From a virus: 35,246 nt of DNA. The position numbers and the translations under genes are program-made. Shown in pieces: positions 16,006-26,069 of this stretch. How positions within the stretch are numbered: position 1 is the stretch's first letter; every line of letters starts with the position of its first letter. The notes under the pieces are model-generated. The model searched no databases. It was not told where the DNA came from and saw only the letters and a program-made list of their open reading frames with translations. The stretch spans positions 1-35,246 of IMG/VR virus record IMGVR_UViG_3300037481_000179; one strand, given 5' to 3'.

Positions 16006-17154
16006 ATGAGCTGCCCCAACCCATACGTCGTCAACATTCCAGGCCCTCGCGGTCAGGCTGGAACGAACGGAACAAATGGGACGAACGGCGTAAATTCGTT
16101 TTCTTATACGACCGCTTCGTTTTTTGTTCCGGCTCTCGGAGCATCGGTCGTTGTTCCCGTTACTAACACGAATTTTCTTCCTGAATCAGTCGCCGGACAG
16201 TTTTTCGTTTCGATTCAGGGTGTTGGGTACATGCAGGTGACAGATGTAACCGGACTCAATGTCACGCTTCTAAATCCTGCTTCTGGAGTGCTTGGAATTC
16301 CAAATGCGGTTCCTACAACTCTGATTCCCAGTAATTCACTTGTGACTTTGGCTGGCGGAGTTGGTCCTCAAGGTGCTGCCGGTGTGTCTGGCGGTGCGCC
16401 GGATGGAGCTTCATACATCTGCCGGACATCGGACGTAACTTTGACAAACGAGACAGCTCTCGACTCTTTGTCAGCCGGTTACATGAAAACCGCTGGATCT
16501 GGCGGTGCTGGTGCTGTCTCGACCGTTGCGACGGTTCCGGTCGGCGACATCAGCGGCACGTTGCCGATTGCCAAGGGTGGAACGGGCGTCACCACAGTTC
16601 CTACCAATGGCCAACTCCCAATCGGAAATGGAGCCGGATACACGGTGGCCGCATTGACGGCAGGATCTGGCGTCGCGATTACGAATGGAGCAGGAACCAT
16701 TACCATCGCGGCAACCGCCGCAGCATCGTTCAGCTACGTCACGTTTACGCGGAGGGTGACTTCGAATGCTCCGAGTATTTCGGCGGCGGCAAATCCTTTT
16801 AATTCCACCACATACCCGTTAACCACCTATTCAGGAATTGACACGGCTTCTGGTTTTACTGCTGCAAACGGTAGATTTACCGCATCAAATGCTGGATACT
16901 ATCGTTTAAGCGCGCTGGTCCATAATGGGTTTGTTGCAGGTGTTTACGATATAACTTTGGAAATCAGAAAGAACGCGACGCCTATTTACAGTGTTGGGTA
17001 TCGAATTTCAGCGGTAAATGACCCTCCCGTTGCGGTTGAGTTTTTAGATCAAGCGTCAGCATCTGATTTCTACGAACTGTTTATTGCGTCAGCGACAAAT
17101 AGTTCTCTTTTTAATACAGGTTCTTCCTTCTCCATCCAGCGTATTCAGGCTTAA
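16006..17154 (+). CDS. Tail fibre with collagen-like and C1q-like segments (382 aa)
   Basis: AGAGGA upstream of ATG 16006 supports the start. Residues ~12-30 form a short collagen-like Gly-X-Y run (GPRGQAGTNGTNGTNG). Next comes a beta domain; GPQGAAG is a second small collagen-like unit near residue 125. Residues ~175-240 carry the fibre signature LPIAKGGTGVTTVPTNGQL and AGSGVAITNGAGTITI. The C-terminal ~130 residues, with FTASNAGYYRLSALVHNG and LEIRKNATPIYS, look like a C1q/TNF-like trimeric head. The protein is probably a trimeric receptor-binding fibre with the globular head distal. Confidence 0.75.
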   Translation: MSCPNPYVVNIPGPRGQAGTNGTNGTNGVNSFSYTTASFFVPALGASVVVPVTNTNFLPESVAGQFFVSIQGVGYMQVTDVTGLNVTLLNPASGVLGIPNAVPTTLIPSNSLVTLAGGVGPQGAAGVSGGAPDGASYICRTSDVTLTNETALDSLSAGYMKTAGSGGAGAVSTVATVPVGDISGTLPIAKGGTGVTTVPTNGQLPIGNGAGYTVAALTAGSGVAITNGAGTITIAATAAASFSYVTFTRRVTSNAPSISAAANPFNSTTYPLTTYSGIDTASGFTAANGRFTASNAGYYRLSALVHNGFVAGVYDITLEIRKNATPIYSVGYRISAVNDPPVAVEFLDQASASDFYELFIASATNSSLFNTGSSFSIQRIQA

Positions 17155-17157
17155 ACC

Positions 17158-19011
17158 ATGAGCGAACGCGCACCACGCAGGTACACGGACGGATCTGTTA
17201 CCTTTGAAGGTGGCATTGATGCTAGCGTGATGCCTTCCGAGGTGGACAAGAATCAGGTTGCGTTCGCCGTCAATGCCAACTTCCGCGAAGGATTCGTTTC
17301 TCCTCGCCCCGGTTACGTTCAAAAAGACTACGACCTTTGCGTTAGTATCACCGCTGACAATGCCGAGATTACCGCAGATCAGACGAACGTTACAGCGGAC
17401 GGTTGGTCAGAAGATTGCTACGGCCCTCAAGGTCTGACCGGAACTTTCCAATGCGCGCTGCCATACATCTCGGACGATGGCCGCACGTTCATCCTGATGC
17501 TGATCAGTGGTAAAGTGTGGCTTTACGACTGCCTTCAGAATAAGGCTCAAAACATCACGCTGTCCGCTGACCTAGAGAATCCTTCCAATCTACTCGATGG
17601 TTGGATGGTTCAAGCTGAGAACTTTGTCGTCATTCAGGATGGCTTCAGCAAGCCGCTCATCTTCAACGGAACAAGCCTGCGTCGAGCGAATGACGATGAA
17701 ATCAAGTGCGGCAAAGTTATGGCCTACGTCAATGGCCGCATCTGGTACGCACTGCCAAACGGTTTTTCATTCCGAGCAACAGACATCGTTTATGGAGACG
17801 GTACGCGAGCCAGCGTTCTCAAAGAAACCGAGAACACCTTCCTCAATGAAGGCGGCGACTTTGCGGTTCCGTCGGATTCAGGCGGCATCACGGCAATGGC
17901 CGTCCCAGGCAATCCAGACACATCGCTTGGCCAAGGACCGCTTCTTGTCTTCACACCTCGCTACGTCTTCAGCGTCCAAGCTCCTGTAGACCGTGATGTT
18001 TGGAAGAACCTGAACTATCCTATTCAGGCTATCAGCTTGCTGACCAGCGGCGCGTTAGGCGCACGGTCGGCCATCACCGTCAATGGCGATGTCTTCTACC
18101 GAGCTATCGACGGCATCCGCTCGTTCATCATCGCTCGCCGGTCGTTCACCGATTGGGGCAATACTCCTATCAGCGGCGAGATGACGCCCATCGTCGAGAA
18201 CGATCAGACAAACCTTTTGTGGGCCAGCTCTGCGGTTGTCTTCGATAACCGTTTGCTGATGACCTCTCAGCCTCGTTTCAATTCAGAGGGAGTCATTCAC
18301 AAGGCTATATCCGTGTTGGATATGGAGCTTATCACTTCGATGCGGAAGAAGGCTCCTCCAGCTTGGTCAGGTATCTGGACTGGCTTGAACATCTTGCAGC
18401 TCGTCAAGACCGAGAACGCTTACGGAGACGCTTGCTTTGCGATTGCTCGCGGGTCGGACGACACGATCCAGATTTGGGAAATCACCAAAGCCGAAAGGTT
18501 CGACATAAACTTGAGTGCGACTCCCAAGAAGGAAATCGAATGGCAGGTGCAGACTCGCGCCTACAATTTCGAGGTTCCGTTTGGTCTGAAGCGACTCGAT
18601 TCCGGCGACTTGTTCATCGATGAGCTTGAAGGCGATGTCTCCTTCAATGTCACCTATCGACCGGACCAGTATCCCGGTTGGATCGAGTGGATTGACTTTG
18701 CCGAATGCGCGACTGTGACGCAGTGCTTGGATCTTTGTCCGATTACGAACTTCAAGCCGCAGTACCGGCCTAAGATGCGTTTCCCGACTCCATCGGATTC
18801 GCCGTGTAACGCGACGATCAGCACTCCCGCTCGCAATCTTTACGAGGTTCAGGTCATGCTGACCATCATGGGATATTGCCGTATCAAGAGTCTTCGAGTT
18901 CACGCCTACGACATTCAGGAATCGAGTGTTGGCGAGTGCCGGACGGTATTCCCTGCTTGCACACCGCTTGATGTCTGCGATGTCAATCCTCTGACCTACT
19001 CGTCGGAATAA
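17158..19011 (+). CDS. Large virion structural protein (617 aa)
   Basis: The 617-residue product begins MSERAPRRYTDGSVTFEGGID. It contains a DKNQVAFAVNANFREGFVSPRPGY segment, seen in large tail-associated phage proteins where the gene product describes 'virgin' residues of a propeller-like fold. The long central part alternates beta strands (VWLYDCLQNKAQNITL, ENFVVIQDGFSKPLIFNG). Several Cys pairs (TVTQCLDLC, CRTVFPACTPLDVC) lie toward the C-terminus. It may be a tail-tube or nozzle protein comparable in position to podovirus tubular protein B, but I cannot prove this. It is followed by a collar-like protein and the adaptor. Confidence 0.6.
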   Translation: MSERAPRRYTDGSVTFEGGIDASVMPSEVDKNQVAFAVNANFREGFVSPRPGYVQKDYDLCVSITADNAEITADQTNVTADGWSEDCYGPQGLTGTFQCALPYISDDGRTFILMLISGKVWLYDCLQNKAQNITLSADLENPSNLLDGWMVQAENFVVIQDGFSKPLIFNGTSLRRANDDEIKCGKVMAYVNGRIWYALPNGFSFRATDIVYGDGTRASVLKETENTFLNEGGDFAVPSDSGGITAMAVPGNPDTSLGQGPLLVFTPRYVFSVQAPVDRDVWKNLNYPIQAISLLTSGALGARSAITVNGDVFYRAIDGIRSFIIARRSFTDWGNTPISGEMTPIVENDQTNLLWASSAVVFDNRLLMTSQPRFNSEGVIHKAISVLDMELITSMRKKAPPAWSGIWTGLNILQLVKTENAYGDACFAIARGSDDTIQIWEITKAERFDINLSATPKKEIEWQVQTRAYNFEVPFGLKRLDSGDLFIDELEGDVSFNVTYRPDQYPGWIEWIDFAECATVTQCLDLCPITNFKPQYRPKMRFPTPSDSPCNATISTPARNLYEVQVMLTIMGYCRIKSLRVHAYDIQESSVGECRTVFPACTPLDVCDVNPLTYSSE

Positions 19012-19021
19012 CCTTAGAATT

Positions 19022-19822
19022 ATGCCAAACCTTACTCTCATCACTCTTACTCCGCCGAGTCTGCCGGTATCATATTGTCCGCTCAATTACCAGAACTTGG
19101 CCAACGACATCATCAGCGGCACTCAAGCGACGTTCAACAGCTCGATTGGAAACTCGTTCTTCAATTACGGAGCATCGACGCCTGCGCTAAACAATCAGGT
19201 TTATCCGTGGTTGGACGAGAACGGTGAGTGGTGGGTTCGCGTCAGTGGATACTGGGCGAGAAAGAATCCTATTCCTGCCAACGGTCCTGAGCGTCGTATC
19301 TTCGTTGGTACTGCTGCTGATGTCCTAAGCTACGACGGTGGCGATGGAACCGTGACGGCTACTAATACGACCGGCCCAATGTGGGAGGTTGACACAGCTT
19401 TCGATGCTCGGTTCCCGGTTGGCGTTGGAGCGTTTGCGGCGAGCGGTACGGTGAATGTCAATGGAACGACGACGACCACATCTGTTGCTGGTGAAGATAA
19501 GCATACGCTGACCGTTCCTGAAACCGCATTCAACGAACACACTCACGGTGTCGCTCAACTGATTGCGCCTGCAAACGACGATTACTACCTCGTCAACAAG
19601 TCATGGACTGGACTTGGTTCGTACCCGACACAGATCCTTCAAGGTGCTGCGGGAAGCGGCGGCGGCGGTTCTGGGCCGAGTATCACGACCGGAGATGTCG
19701 GAACAACGAACGCTGACAAGACTGGCAACGACAGTCAGAACGCCATCGGCCATAACAATCTTCCGCCTTTTTACGGTGTTTACTTTATCAAGCGAACGGC
19801 CCGAGTCTACTACACCAAATGA
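19022..19822 (+). CDS. Tail-collar / fibre-tip-like protein (266 aa)
   Basis: The second half has features of tail-collar domain proteins: EHTHGVAQLIAP (a His-containing loop), a flexible Gly/Ser-rich stretch (GAAGSGGGGSGPS) and the C-terminal HNNLPPFYGVYFIKRTARVYY. This 'NLPP...YFIKR' end is typical of phage collar and microcystin-dependent-protein-like domains. The N-terminal half includes PWLDENGEWWVRVSGYWARK. It likely sits at the tail tip or fibre end and contacts the host. Its stop overlaps the next start (ATGA). Confidence 0.65.
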   Translation: MPNLTLITLTPPSLPVSYCPLNYQNLANDIISGTQATFNSSIGNSFFNYGASTPALNNQVYPWLDENGEWWVRVSGYWARKNPIPANGPERRIFVGTAADVLSYDGGDGTVTATNTTGPMWEVDTAFDARFPVGVGAFAASGTVNVNGTTTTTSVAGEDKHTLTVPETAFNEHTHGVAQLIAPANDDYYLVNKSWTGLGSYPTQILQGAAGSGGGGSGPSITTGDVGTTNADKTGNDSQNAIGHNNLPPFYGVYFIKRTARVYYTK

Positions 19823-20790
19823 AGCTCATCGTTCAGGACATCCGCTCGACAATCGCTCGGGTTATCGGCACATGTGTCGATGATCAGCGCGTTTACGACT
19901 ACATCAACCAAGCGTGTCGAAGGCTTCTACACAAGGGCTTGTGGGCGGGTTCTTACGGACGTTTCACCGTTTGTACCGTAGACGGTTGCATCACTTGGCC
20001 TCGTTCAATCGAAACCATCGAAGCCGTTGCAGACTGCTGCGGAACAGGATCTGTTCGCAACCAATGGTATGAATTCCAAGAAACCGGATTCGGACTCCTC
20101 AGCGGCTGCAACCCGTGCGCAGGAAAACAGCTCGTTGATCGTGGTACTGTTGTTTCATATCGCGATATGTCTGGCGGCATCAATAGCTACATTCGAGTTT
20201 ATCCTGGCGATGCTTCAGATGTCGGCAAAACCATAACGCTCCAAGGCTACGACTCGAATGGCCAATGGATTCGCACCCAATCCGGTGGTCTATGGATTGA
20301 CGGCGAAAAGCTGACGCTCGCTTTGCCGTACGTTCAGTCTTCCAAGAAATTTACCGCACTGACCGGCGTAATCAGGGAGGCAACAAATACCGCATCGCGG
20401 TTGTACGAGTTCAATCAAACAATTTTTGCTGAGATTGATCTGGCAGTTTACGACCCTGATGAAACTTTGCCGCAGTATCGTCGGAGCTTCTGGACTGGTC
20501 GGAACAGCGATTCATGCACTCAGACCGTCACGGTGATTGGCAAGATGCGCCATATCAACGCGACGAGCGTCAATGACTACCTCATTCCTCCGTGTCCTGA
20601 TGCCATCAAGCTGATGGTCATGGCGATTCGCAAGGAGGAGAACGATTTGATTCAGGAAGCAGTGGCCTACGAAGCCAAAGCGGTTCAAGCTGTTCAGGAG
20701 CAGACGATGCAGTATCTGGGCGATGCGGTTGCGACGATACGCATGGTCGGTGTAGGATTAAATGGCGGTGGATTCTCGCAATGGTTCTGA
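19819..20790 (+). CDS. Putative head-tail adaptor / tail tubular protein A-like (323 aa)
   Basis: The N-terminus (MKLIVQDIRSTIARVIGTCVDDQRVYDYINQACRRLL) is a helical bundle like that of podovirus adaptor proteins. It is followed by Cys-containing beta regions (YGRFTVCTVDGCITWPRSIETIEA), a FQETGFGLLSGC segment and a helical C-terminal part (LMVMAIRKEENDLIQEAVAYEAKAVQAVQ). The size and the helical-beta-helical plan fit a gatekeeper/adaptor that joins portal and tail nozzle. Sequence similarity is not obvious enough to be certain. It sits upstream of the ejection-type genes. Confidence 0.5.
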   Translation: MKLIVQDIRSTIARVIGTCVDDQRVYDYINQACRRLLHKGLWAGSYGRFTVCTVDGCITWPRSIETIEAVADCCGTGSVRNQWYEFQETGFGLLSGCNPCAGKQLVDRGTVVSYRDMSGGINSYIRVYPGDASDVGKTITLQGYDSNGQWIRTQSGGLWIDGEKLTLALPYVQSSKKFTALTGVIREATNTASRLYEFNQTIFAEIDLAVYDPDETLPQYRRSFWTGRNSDSCTQTVTVIGKMRHINATSVNDYLIPPCPDAIKLMVMAIRKEENDLIQEAVAYEAKAVQAVQEQTMQYLGDAVATIRMVGVGLNGGGFSQWF

Positions 20791-20806
20791 ACCAAAAGGA
20801 TAATTT

Positions 20807-21673
20807 ATGGCAATAGCAGCGGCAATTTTGGGCGGAGCAGGAATCTCGGCAGCGGGAAGTCTGCTCGGCGGACTGTTCGGCGGAAAGAAGCCGAAGGTTC
20901 CTGAGCTGAAGCCGATTGATTTCGCTAAGGAGCAGCAGCAGGCGATTCAGCAGAACATCGCCGCGCTTCAACCTGCCACCGAGCTGGCGCAAAAGACAAC
21001 TGCCGCTGAACAATCTCAGCTTGAGACGCAGCTTCGTCGTGCGATTCCTGGCTATGACCAGCTTGTTTCTCAGGCTGGAGCGAACATTGGGGCAGCATTG
21101 CGTGGTGAAATTTCTCCTGAGGTTTCCGCTCAGGTTCAGCGTTCGACCGCTGGACGCGCTTTGTCTGGAGGATTTGGCGCAGGATCTGGATTTGGTCGTG
21201 CGCTGACCGCTCGCGACTTGGGCCTGACCGGCATGCAGATTCAGAATCAGGGTCTTGCTCAAGCGCAGAACTTCATCCAGCAGCAGCGGACGTTCGGCAT
21301 GGTTCAGCCGTTCTCAGTGAGCAGCATGTTCATCAGTCCTTCTCAGCGTATCAATGCGTTGGCGCAGCAGAATCAACTTCAGTACGGTCGTGATTTGACT
21401 GCCGCTCAGGTTGCTGCCGCTCCTTCTCCGATGCAGCAGGCGGCGCAGACTGCGCTTACCAACTTTGGCGGTGTTGCCGGTGGCGCGCTGTCGCAGTACG
21501 GAATGTATCAGGGGTTGATGGCTGGCCAACGTGGGCCGTCGCCTTCGTACAATCCGCAGAACGATCCTGAGCTTTACGCCAATCTCTACCCTACGCCCAC
21601 CACTACGTCTGAATTTTTCCAGCAATCTACCAGCCTATTCCCAGAGTACGGCTCTTCAATCTACGGACGCTAA
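20807..21673 (+). CDS. Internal virion / ejection-type protein (288 aa)
   Basis: AAGGA lies upstream of ATG 20807. The N-terminus is a Gly/Ala-rich hydrophobic stretch (AAAILGGAGISAAGSLLGGLFGG) that could insert into membrane. Next come Gln/Ala-rich helices (KEQQQAIQQNIAALQPATELAQ), a Gly-rich loop (GGFGAGSGFGRAL) and a polar C-terminal tail. This profile resembles the first internal virion or DNA-transfer protein of podoviruses. It is followed by two similar, larger genes. Role inferred from composition and order. Confidence 0.55.
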   Translation: MAIAAAILGGAGISAAGSLLGGLFGGKKPKVPELKPIDFAKEQQQAIQQNIAALQPATELAQKTTAAEQSQLETQLRRAIPGYDQLVSQAGANIGAALRGEISPEVSAQVQRSTAGRALSGGFGAGSGFGRALTARDLGLTGMQIQNQGLAQAQNFIQQQRTFGMVQPFSVSSMFISPSQRINALAQQNQLQYGRDLTAAQVAAAPSPMQQAAQTALTNFGGVAGGALSQYGMYQGLMAGQRGPSPSYNPQNDPELYANLYPTPTTTSEFFQQSTSLFPEYGSSIYGR

Positions 21674-21677
21674 TCTT

Positions 21678-23051
21678 ATGGCCGACCAATCTCTTCAAGC
21701 ATTTCAGCTAGGCGCATCGCTGTTCGACCGCGCACAGACGCAGCAGCGGATGATGGAGCAGATAAAACTCCAGACTGCGGATCAGATTATGCGGCAGCGT
21801 CAGTACGATCTTCAGAACAAGATCCAGTCGAATGCTTATGCTCAGGCGTTGGCGGAGCAAGAAGCGCAGACTGCCGAGTACGATACTTTTCAGGCGTTCA
21901 ATCAGCAGGTTTCTGACTTCTTGAATAACGAGACTGAGGGTGGTACGATGCCAGCTCTCCCAAGATTCAAGTCGAAGCAGTTCAATCAGCAAGCGACTCA
22001 GATTATCAACGGATTGGAGCCGTATTCTGCTCGCGCAAAACTCATCAAAGAACAGGCAAAACTTGCCGCGTTTACTGATCAGCTTGAAGCAGGCAGAATA
22101 ACGGAGGCTAGAAAGTACAACGCTCTAACGCGCACTTCTGACGGAAAATATGTCATTGATGATGGGTTGATTGCGCAGAAGAAGTCTGAAGAAGAGCAAC
22201 TTGGAAAAGCCTCCAAGTTGAGTTCGTTTGCTCGACTTGGAAAAGACACTGTTCAGAGCATGATTGATGCTGGGCAGATTCCTCAAGAAATTGCGCCTCA
22301 AGCTCTTTTGGCTGCTGAAGCTGGAGAGAAATCAAAGATTGGTGCAGTTGGTAAAAACACCGAACTTTTCATTCAAGCAGCTAAGGCTAAGGCCAAGGCT
22401 TCTGGACAAGAACTTTCGCCAGCTAAAGAAGCTGAATTGAGACAGACATTTATCGGAGGGGGCGGACGGCTTAAACCGCTTGAAGCTAAGACAGCGACAA
22501 AGCTGGAGGATGAATTTGCTGTCATGGAGACGATTGATTCTCTTCAAGACGGAATCGCCGAATTTGAATCCCGTTATCCCGGCAAGAAATTCACTGATTT
22601 TCTTGGAGCGATACCTACAACTGAAATCAAGATTCGCTCCCTAGTTCAGACCGAGAAAGATCCAATGAAGCAGGACGCTCTGGAGTTGCTGGCCGACTTC
22701 ATGGGCGTTGTAAATCGAACCGCAAGAACCACGTCTGGTCTGAACGTCACTGAAAGCGAAGGCAAGCGAATCGCTCAGGAAATCGGTGGATCGTTCGATA
22801 AGAACTCCATTATCAAGCTCGATCAGTTTAGGAAGCGGATTGAGCGGAGTGCGCGGGGGACGATTGGTCGAAACATCGACAAGTCTCTTCCGTCGTTCTA
22901 TGAACGATGGTCTACGACACCATTTGGAACTAGAACTACCGCTGCGTATTCGGCTTCGGCTGTTCCGTTTCAGTCGAATGCTCAGTCCACAGAGTTGATG
23001 AGCCTTCAGGAAATGCAGCGGTTAATCCAAGAGCTGGAAGCGAAGCAATAA
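21678..23051 (+). CDS. Internal virion / ejection-type protein (457 aa)
   Basis: The ATG at 21678 follows the previous stop by 4 nt; the open frame extends further upstream into the preceding gene but lacks reason to start there. The product is Gln/Ala/Lys-rich with long helices (MMEQIKLQTADQIMRQRQY, EQEAQTAEYDTFQAFNQQV) and an extended region ~180-300. The C-terminal part has LQEMQRLIQELEAKQ. No catalytic motif is visible. Together with its neighbours it probably forms the set of capsid-internal proteins ejected with DNA. Confidence 0.55.
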   Translation: MADQSLQAFQLGASLFDRAQTQQRMMEQIKLQTADQIMRQRQYDLQNKIQSNAYAQALAEQEAQTAEYDTFQAFNQQVSDFLNNETEGGTMPALPRFKSKQFNQQATQIINGLEPYSARAKLIKEQAKLAAFTDQLEAGRITEARKYNALTRTSDGKYVIDDGLIAQKKSEEEQLGKASKLSSFARLGKDTVQSMIDAGQIPQEIAPQALLAAEAGEKSKIGAVGKNTELFIQAAKAKAKASGQELSPAKEAELRQTFIGGGGRLKPLEAKTATKLEDEFAVMETIDSLQDGIAEFESRYPGKKFTDFLGAIPTTEIKIRSLVQTEKDPMKQDALELLADFMGVVNRTARTTSGLNVTESEGKRIAQEIGGSFDKNSIIKLDQFRKRIERSARGTIGRNIDKSLPSFYERWSTTPFGTRTTAAYSASAVPFQSNAQSTELMSLQEMQRLIQELEAKQ

Positions 23052-23054
23052 TTT

Positions 23055-26000
23055 ATGCCACTTTCCCAACAAGAATCTGAGCTTCTTCAGAGCCTTAAAG
23101 CCGAAGTCGCTCGGCGAATGGAATCGAGCAATGCTGTTCCCGTTCAACCTTCTGTTCCTCAAGTAGAAGCCGCTGCTGCTGTCGGATCGACCGCTCAGTT
23201 GAATCGAGCTGTGCAGCAGTCGGCCACTGTTGGCGAAATGCGCCGTCGTGAAGAGCAGGGTCTTGTTTCTGCTCTTTCTCCAGAGCAGATCAGGCAAGCG
23301 ACAATGAGTGACGCTGCTCGGTTGGGCGAGGCGATGCAGCAGGAAGAATCTCGCCTTGCTGCCGCTGGTGCGCCATCGATGTTTGATGAAACTGCACCAG
23401 AACCTTCCCAAATGCTACCTCTTGCCGGAAGACTTGCTCCAGCATTGGCTGTTGCTCCGTTTACCGGAGGAATGTCGGTTCCAGCAATGATGGGAGCTGG
23501 CGCATTATCGTCCGCGATTGGAGAAGCGGTTGGGCAAACCTTAGAAAAACTTCTTGGTCAAAGGCAGGAATTTTCTGGCCGTGAAATGGCTGCTGCTGGA
23601 GCAATGGGGGCAGCTCCGATTCTTCGTGGCGGTGGCGTTTTGAAACCTGCTGCAAACATCGCAATGCAAGGTGCTGGAGGTGTGGCAGGAGAAGCTGTTA
23701 GAACCGGGGAATTCAAGCCTGAAGCAGGACTGCTTCCTGCGGCATTGACTGGAGCATTTCAGATTCCAGCGGCTGTTGCTGGAAGAACTGGAGCGGGTTT
23801 TGAACGTGCGGCTGAACGCGCTGCTACGGTAGAGAAAATCGGTGCTGGTGTTCAACCCACGTTCGGTCAGGCGATGCCTCGTTTTGCTGGGCTTGAATCC
23901 AGAATTGAATCGCGCGCTGGGATGCGTCCGGTAACAGAACAGTTGGCTCGACAGGGAGAGCAGATTAAGACCGCTGTTCAACGGCTTACGGGAGTCGCTG
24001 CTGAGGGTGCCGACACCATCACCCGCAAACTTCTTGGCGCACTCAATGCCAATGAAATCGATGACATTGCCAACGCTTCTGCAAATCTAAAAAACGCAGA
24101 GTCAATTCTTGAATCGGCAAGGGGAGAGGCGCAGAAACAAGCGCAACAACGTGCTGTTGATCAGGCGCGGAAAGAATACCAGAACACGATTAGAAACACT
24201 CTTTTCAAAGGTCAGGATGTTTCTGCGTTCCGTGTTGTTCCTGCTGGCCAACAGATTGAATCGATTGCAGAACAATCAAAGAACGCAATCAAAGCTGAGG
24301 CAAACAGGCTCTATGGAAAGGCCAATGAGTTTGAAAACGTTGCTGCATTTGACTTGTTTTCTGCGCCTTCTGGACAGCAATCGTTTGCATCTCAAGCGAA
24401 CGATCTTTTGAGCAGGATTCCCGATATTCCTGCCGGAGGTCTTACAGAGGCTAAGAAAATTCTGTCTAGGAGACAGACCGTTGCAGCCCCTCCGTCGCCA
24501 GATCCTACCGCACCGCTTACCGTTTCAATTCCTCAGAAAGCCACGTTGAAAGAGCTGAAGGGAATTAGAGACGAACTTTACGACTTTGCAGATTACGCAG
24601 GAGAGGCGATTGGAAACAACGCGCAGCGTGAAGTTCGCAACCTCGCAAAAAAACTTTCAGATACAATCTCTCAACAAGCTCCGTCTTCGATTGGTCAAGA
24701 AGCGGCAAGTTCGATTGTTGCTGGAGATGAGTTTTATGCTGCTGCTCGTCCAAAACTAAATTTGTTTGGCGTTCGTCGGGCATTCGCTCCAGAGACGATG
24801 GAGCGTGGACAACTTGGGCAATCACTTGTTAGCGGTGTAAAAGCTCAGGGTCTTCTTGCGCCAGAGTTCGCCAATCTCGAAGATTTAATCAACACACTAA
24901 AATCTAGGATTCCTCAAAAAGTTTCCCGTTCAGAAACTATCGAAGATTTAGTTTCTGCTACTGTTCAACCGTACAAAGGGGGTGAGGTTTTTGAAGGTCC
25001 GCTTCACGCATTGGCGTATGAAAAAATGTCCAAAAAGTATCCAAACATAGACCCTGAGGCTACGATTGCTGGATTCAAAACAACAAAAGGAAGGGTTGTT
25101 TCACGATACGAAGCAGCTCAGCTTAAAAATCTCAAAAAAAGCTATTCAATAAGCGAAAACTTTACTTTTGCCGATATTCCTGAAAACGTTGTTAAAATTC
25201 CAGATCTTGAGGATGTCTATTCTTCCATTCGTTCTGGAATAGTTAGTGATGCAACCGATGTTGCGACTGGGGCCATCGATTACAAAAAGCTCGCTGGCAC
25301 AATCAACAACATTGAAATACAAAGCCCAGGAGCTTTGCAGAAAATTGGCCTTGGAACATCCGACCAGCTTTCAAAGTTTGTAGATTTCCTTCAATCGACA
25401 GGACAAAAGCAAGGTCCGCAAGCGTTGTTGGATATCTTGAACACAAAGACTCCAGCCGGATTTGCATTGGCTTCTGATGCTGTTCAGCTTCTTCCAAACG
25501 TGAAAGATGTTGGATCGGTTATTCGATATCTTGAGCGTGAGTCTATCGCTGGAAACAAGTTGGCCAAGGAGGCTTTGATTTCTACTCGCGCAAAACAAAT
25601 TGAAGATTTGCTTCTTGCTGAGACTGCGGCTGGAACAGGTCCGAAGCTGGAACCGATGTCCAAGATCAAACGCTCTGAACAGATACTTGGACCTACTTTG
25701 TACAAGCAGATCGTTGATGACATAATTCCAGGATACAAAACGATCCTGAATGCTCAACGCGCTGCCGGTGGTGGCGGTGGATTGGTTGTTGGCCAAGCTG
25801 CTGAGGAGCTTGTTTCTGGAATACCTCAAGCCGCTCTTAAGACTGCTGCTGGTAAGCCTGTTGAAGGATTCATGGGATTGATGGCTGACGCTGTAAACGC
25901 CGGATTCTACAGTGTTGCGGCAAAAGCGTTAGCTCGCGCATCTGGATCTGCTGGATATCGAAGCGCGGCTGAAACCGCTCGCATCATGGAGAAATTCGCA

Positions 26001-26069
26001 AATCTTCCTCGCGCTTCTGTTTACGATGCGTTGAGCAAGTACGCTGACACCGGAGAACTTCCGAAATGA
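23055..26069 (+). CDS. Large internal virion / ejection protein (1004 aa)
   Basis: This is the longest gene of the window and encodes an Ala/Gln-rich 1004-residue protein. Residues ~1-115 are charged helices. Residues ~120-250 are a Gly/Ala-rich hydrophobic region (PLAGRLAPALAVAPFTGGM, GAGALSSAIGEAVGQ, GAMGAAPILRGGGVL) that could form membrane-spanning helices during DNA entry. Long helical regions follow to the end. I see no lysozyme or lytic transglycosylase motif. Size, composition and position at the end of the tail block fit the large ejection protein of podoviruses. Its stop overlaps the next start (ATGA). Confidence 0.6.
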   Translation: MPLSQQESELLQSLKAEVARRMESSNAVPVQPSVPQVEAAAAVGSTAQLNRAVQQSATVGEMRRREEQGLVSALSPEQIRQATMSDAARLGEAMQQEESRLAAAGAPSMFDETAPEPSQMLPLAGRLAPALAVAPFTGGMSVPAMMGAGALSSAIGEAVGQTLEKLLGQRQEFSGREMAAAGAMGAAPILRGGGVLKPAANIAMQGAGGVAGEAVRTGEFKPEAGLLPAALTGAFQIPAAVAGRTGAGFERAAERAATVEKIGAGVQPTFGQAMPRFAGLESRIESRAGMRPVTEQLARQGEQIKTAVQRLTGVAAEGADTITRKLLGALNANEIDDIANASANLKNAESILESARGEAQKQAQQRAVDQARKEYQNTIRNTLFKGQDVSAFRVVPAGQQIESIAEQSKNAIKAEANRLYGKANEFENVAAFDLFSAPSGQQSFASQANDLLSRIPDIPAGGLTEAKKILSRRQTVAAPPSPDPTAPLTVSIPQKATLKELKGIRDELYDFADYAGEAIGNNAQREVRNLAKKLSDTISQQAPSSIGQEAASSIVAGDEFYAAARPKLNLFGVRRAFAPETMERGQLGQSLVSGVKAQGLLAPEFANLEDLINTLKSRIPQKVSRSETIEDLVSATVQPYKGGEVFEGPLHALAYEKMSKKYPNIDPEATIAGFKTTKGRVVSRYEAAQLKNLKKSYSISENFTFADIPENVVKIPDLEDVYSSIRSGIVSDATDVATGAIDYKKLAGTINNIEIQSPGALQKIGLGTSDQLSKFVDFLQSTGQKQGPQALLDILNTKTPAGFALASDAVQLLPNVKDVGSVIRYLERESIAGNKLAKEALISTRAKQIEDLLLAETAAGTGPKLEPMSKIKRSEQILGPTLYKQIVDDIIPGYKTILNAQRAAGGGGGLVVGQAAEELVSGIPQAALKTAAGKPVEGFMGLMADAVNAGFYSVAAKALARASGSAGYRSAAETARIMEKFANLPRASVYDALSKYADTGELPK

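Noticed and set aside
18367-19086. - strand open frame of 239 aa opposite the large virion protein
   Set aside because: Arg-rich antisense of a clear + strand structural gene.
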